In this document: positions 61,888-64,000 of the stretch, piece after piece
Position numbering within the stretch: the stretch's first letter is position 1
Layout of the letters: every line of letters starts with the position of its first letter
Assembly (NCBI RefSeq): GCF_000227135.1
Contig: NC_018263.1
Span: forward strand, 549,601 to 613,600
Reading direction: 5' to 3'
DNA length: 64,000 nucleotides
From: Leishmania donovani
Lineage: Eukaryota > Euglenozoa > Kinetoplastea > Trypanosomatida > Trypanosomatidae
Position numbers and translations under genes: made by a program
The notes under the pieces: generated by a model
The model's database searches: none
What the model was told of the DNA's origin: nothing
The model's input: the letters and a program-made list of their open reading frames with translations, nothing else

Positions 61888-64000
61888 CTAGAGATGCTCC
61901 ATCCGTCTCGCCACCGCCCGTTCCATGGCGAAGTCAAGAAACTGCGCCAGCACCTTCTTGCCTTTTGCCAGCCCGCGCAACACCTCAGCGGCCTCCGGGT
62001 CTAACGCGAAGGCGCGCACCGCGTATGCTCGCAGCACCAGAAGGGACGCGTCAAAGGCGCTGCGCATCGGATCGGTGCCGTCAACGAAAGCCGAGCACCC
62101 TGTCAGCACAGCCGCTTCACGCAGCGTCCACCACGTGCCCTCAGCGTTCGCTGTCACGTAGTCCATTGCCAGTACGATGCCGACCAGCATCGACAGCACT
62201 TCCTCCGCTACAGACTCGTTGAACAGGTTCGGCAACACCTCTTCCGCCGTGGAGATGAGTCCCTGCAGCAGCGGCAGAAGCGCAAAGCGAAACACGCTGA
62301 AGCGGCGATCGTCATCGTCGTCGGTCTCAGCGCCAGACTCGGCATTTTCCAGAATAACACTCCACGACTCGTCCAGCACACTGGTTGCCGAGCTGCGCGC
62401 ATCGCTAAAGTGGAACACGAAAACGCGGGCACGTAGCAGCTCGGCGAGAAGAACCTCCAGCGCCGGCGGGGGCGCGGTCGGAACAGCTTCGGTCAGGCCC
62501 GGCGTGCGAGCAGACGGAGGAGTCGCAGCACCTCTGCCCGATGCAGTTGGCCTGTAGGCGCTCCCCTGAGGCGACGACAGTGACGCGGCGCGCACGTAGA
62601 CGCCGCCGCTGTGAATCGAGTGGAATGGCGCCGTCGTACCTTCCGCTGCAACGCCGTCGGCGCAGCCACGATGTCCCGATACAACACAGCGAGGTGTTGT
62701 CGCCATAGAAGCCGCTAATGACGTGAGAGAGCGGGTGCGTGAGAGGGGCGGCGGGTACTCCTGCAGGGCATTCAGGTCCTTGTGGCGATGCCGCTGCAGT
62801 CTTTTGGTGTCTGCCCACGCCTGCCACGTCCTCCAGCACGCCCGTAAAGCTGACAAGCGATGGAAACGCCCCATCATCGCCGCGGTGGGAAGGGGGCCAC
62901 GACAGCAGCTGCCGCGGCTAGTGCGACGGCCATGCGACACTGTCGCCGCAGCCCGCGCAAACCGAGTCAGCGCCTCCTCCTGACGACGGCACTTCCGACC
63001 AGCAAGAAGGCGCTGCCACCGCGCATAGTACGCGCCACGCACCTGCGCCATGCGAGCGCACTCCAAGCGACGCGCCAACGCGCGCTCGCGTTCCAGTCGC
63101 GCTGTGCGCTGCCGCCGCATGAGGTGCGTGTGATGAAACAGCGCTAGATGATCCTTCCACAGGTGAAAGTATGTGCGAAGGCGGGACTGGATGGCGTAGT
63201 GACCCAGCTCCTGGATGACGTGCACCGCTTTCCTGCCAATGGCCTCGCACAGGGCGTAGTAGCGATGCCGCTGCGCTTGGCACACGGCAGCTGATTCGGC
63301 GCGGCACAGCTGCAGCTGCCGCAGCCACCGCCACTGCTGGGCTTCTCGTGACTTTGCGAGATTCTTCATGTCCGACCGGCCATCCACGCAAACGAGGGCC
63401 ACCGCATCACATGACCGCGGTGCGCTGAAAACTCCGCTGTTGCTCTTCGTGGTGTCGCTGCTGCAAAACAGTGACGGCACCAGTTTTAGTGCCGATGACT
63501 TGGGAGGATCACGGGCCGCTACTGACTCTGCAAGCGCCAGTGTGCGCTGGCACGATCGGCCTGGTGACTCTGTGACAGTCGCCGCGGCCAGACAATCCGA
63601 TCTCCTGTCATGACAGCCGCCGGCAGCGCTACAGCCCAGCAGCAGTGCGCGCTGCCGTCGAACCGCGATTGGGAGGACTTGTGTGAGGTGGGTCGGAGGG
63701 AGATCACGGCACTCCTTGTGGCACTCGAGCCCAAAGCCGTTTGCCGCCCGCGCGTCGTTGGGGTGGCTGCGCGTCAACGCCTGCTCCTGAAGCTTCGCCC
63801 ACTCCTGCGCTGAAGGTGGGGCAAGAAGAGCGTCCGCGGACGGGTGAGGCATACGAGAGACGACGCTCTTGTCGCGCGTTGCGAAAATCGACGCGAATCC
63901 GTCCTCACGCGCCACCCACAACAGACCTTGCCACGGGTCCAAAAACAGTTGTGTGATGGGCTGTGCGTGCACGTCGAGAAGGCGCTTGCGAAGGTGCAGG
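61888..64000 (-). CDS. Sfi1-like Trp-repeat protein with upstream beta-propeller-like segment (5' end beyond window)
   Basis: The frame is open to the right edge (last 703 codons present; the GTG at 63972 is internal, since the frame continues past it). The first visible residues (DVHAQPITQLFLDPWQGLLW, then a Phe/Ala strand) resemble a WD40-like blade. Next, between about 63400 and 62800, come helical repeats with a Trp in the spacing of Sfi1 proteins: FHLWKDHLALF, YYARWQRLLAGR, CWRTWQAWADTK, and an earlier QWRWLRQLQL, interspersed with Arg-rich helices. Sfi1 repeats bind centrin. A Ser/Ala/Pro-rich linker is followed by a C-terminal all-helical domain (about 62530-61890) with DESWSVILENAES, LLPLLQGLISTAEEVLP and VLSMLVGIVLAMDY. 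The combination suggests a basal-body or centrin-associated protein. The C-terminal helical domain is not one I recognise. Confidence 0.8.
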   Translation of the reverse strand, partial: LHLRKRLLDVHAQPITQLFLDPWQGLLWVAREDGFASIFATRDKSVVSRMPHPSADALLAPPSAQEWAKLQEQALTRSHPNDARAANGFGLECHKECRDLPPTHLTQVLPIAVRRQRALLLGCSAAGGCHDRRSDCLAAATVTESPGRSCQRTLALAESVAARDPPKSSALKLVPSLFCSSDTTKSNSGVFSAPRSCDAVALVCVDGRSDMKNLAKSREAQQWRWLRQLQLCRAESAAVCQAQRHRYYALCEAIGRKAVHVIQELGHYAIQSRLRTYFHLWKDHLALFHHTHLMRRQRTARLERERALARRLECARMAQVRGAYYARWQRLLAGRKCRRQEEALTRFARAAATVSHGRRTSRGSCCRGPLPTAAMMGRFHRLSALRACWRTWQAWADTKRLQRHRHKDLNALQEYPPPLSRTRSLTSLAASMATTPRCVVSGHRGCADGVAAEGTTAPFHSIHSGGVYVRAASLSSPQGSAYRPTASGRGAATPPSARTPGLTEAVPTAPPPALEVLLAELLRARVFVFHFSDARSSATSVLDESWSVILENAESGAETDDDDDRRFSVFRFALLPLLQGLISTAEEVLPNLFNESVAEEVLSMLVGIVLAMDYVTANAEGTWWTLREAAVLTGCSAFVDGTDPMRSAFDASLLVLRAYAVRAFALDPEAAEVLRGLAKGKKVLAQFLDFAMERAVARRMEHL

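Overview
The window looks like nuclear DNA of a trypanosomatid, most likely Leishmania or a close relative in the Leishmaniinae. The evidence is GC-rich, intron-free, widely spaced genes, 15 consecutive genes all on the minus strand as expected of one polycistronic transcription unit, long intergenic regions full of (CA)n and (TA)n runs and purine/pyrimidine tracts, and recognisable trypanosomatid proteins. The tracts read as polypyrimidine on the minus strand, as at trans-splice acceptors. The species cannot be fixed from what is visible. I see no tRNA, rRNA, CRISPR array or bacterial-style signal.

Layout, left to right; every gene reads right to left. The 5' part of a VPS13/chorein-type lipid-transfer protein runs off the left edge (1-783). 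Then come a small RIIa-domain, EF-hand-like protein (2719-3186), a low-complexity protein (4335-6299), a large kelch protein (7140-10529), a protein with a mitochondrial-type N terminus (11222-12697), a 1200-residue basic coiled-coil protein (14422-18024), a divergent XRN-type 5'-3' exoribonuclease (19665-22511) and a 103-residue helical protein (23424-23735). From 24 to 44.7 kb the region is repeat-rich and broken by assembly gaps. It holds two paralogous NEK kinases with C-terminal PH domains (29886-31418 and 37746-39251) and a degenerate coding relic (about 42014-43010). Beyond it lie an ELMO-domain protein (44754-47561), a RING/double B-box/coiled-coil protein of TRIM-like build (51301-53847), a leucine-rich-repeat protein (56166-57677), a coiled-coil protein with a faint Cep57 resemblance (58842-60272) and the 3' part of an Sfi1-like tryptophan-repeat protein that runs off the right edge (61888-64000).

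Several products fit flagellum, basal-body or cytoskeleton work: the RIIa protein, the LRR protein, the two coiled-coil proteins, the Sfi1-like protein and the NEK-PH kinases. Others fit membrane traffic or GTPase control (VPS13, ELMO), RNA decay (XRN) or ubiquitin-type regulation (TRIM-like). Neighbouring genes in a trypanosomatid unit need not share function, so this grouping is only suggestive.

The least ordinary part of the window is its intergenic DNA. Two families of very similar dispersed repeats (called A and B here, with a third module C joined to some B copies) sit in at least six gene-to-gene intervals. Family A ends in a short A-tract, as retroposons do, and its copies differ by only a few substitutions. 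All ten runs of N fall in or beside this repeat-rich sequence or its duplicated flanks, and three of the 99-N runs are flanked by identical sequence on both sides, so some apparent duplications are probably scaffolding artefacts.
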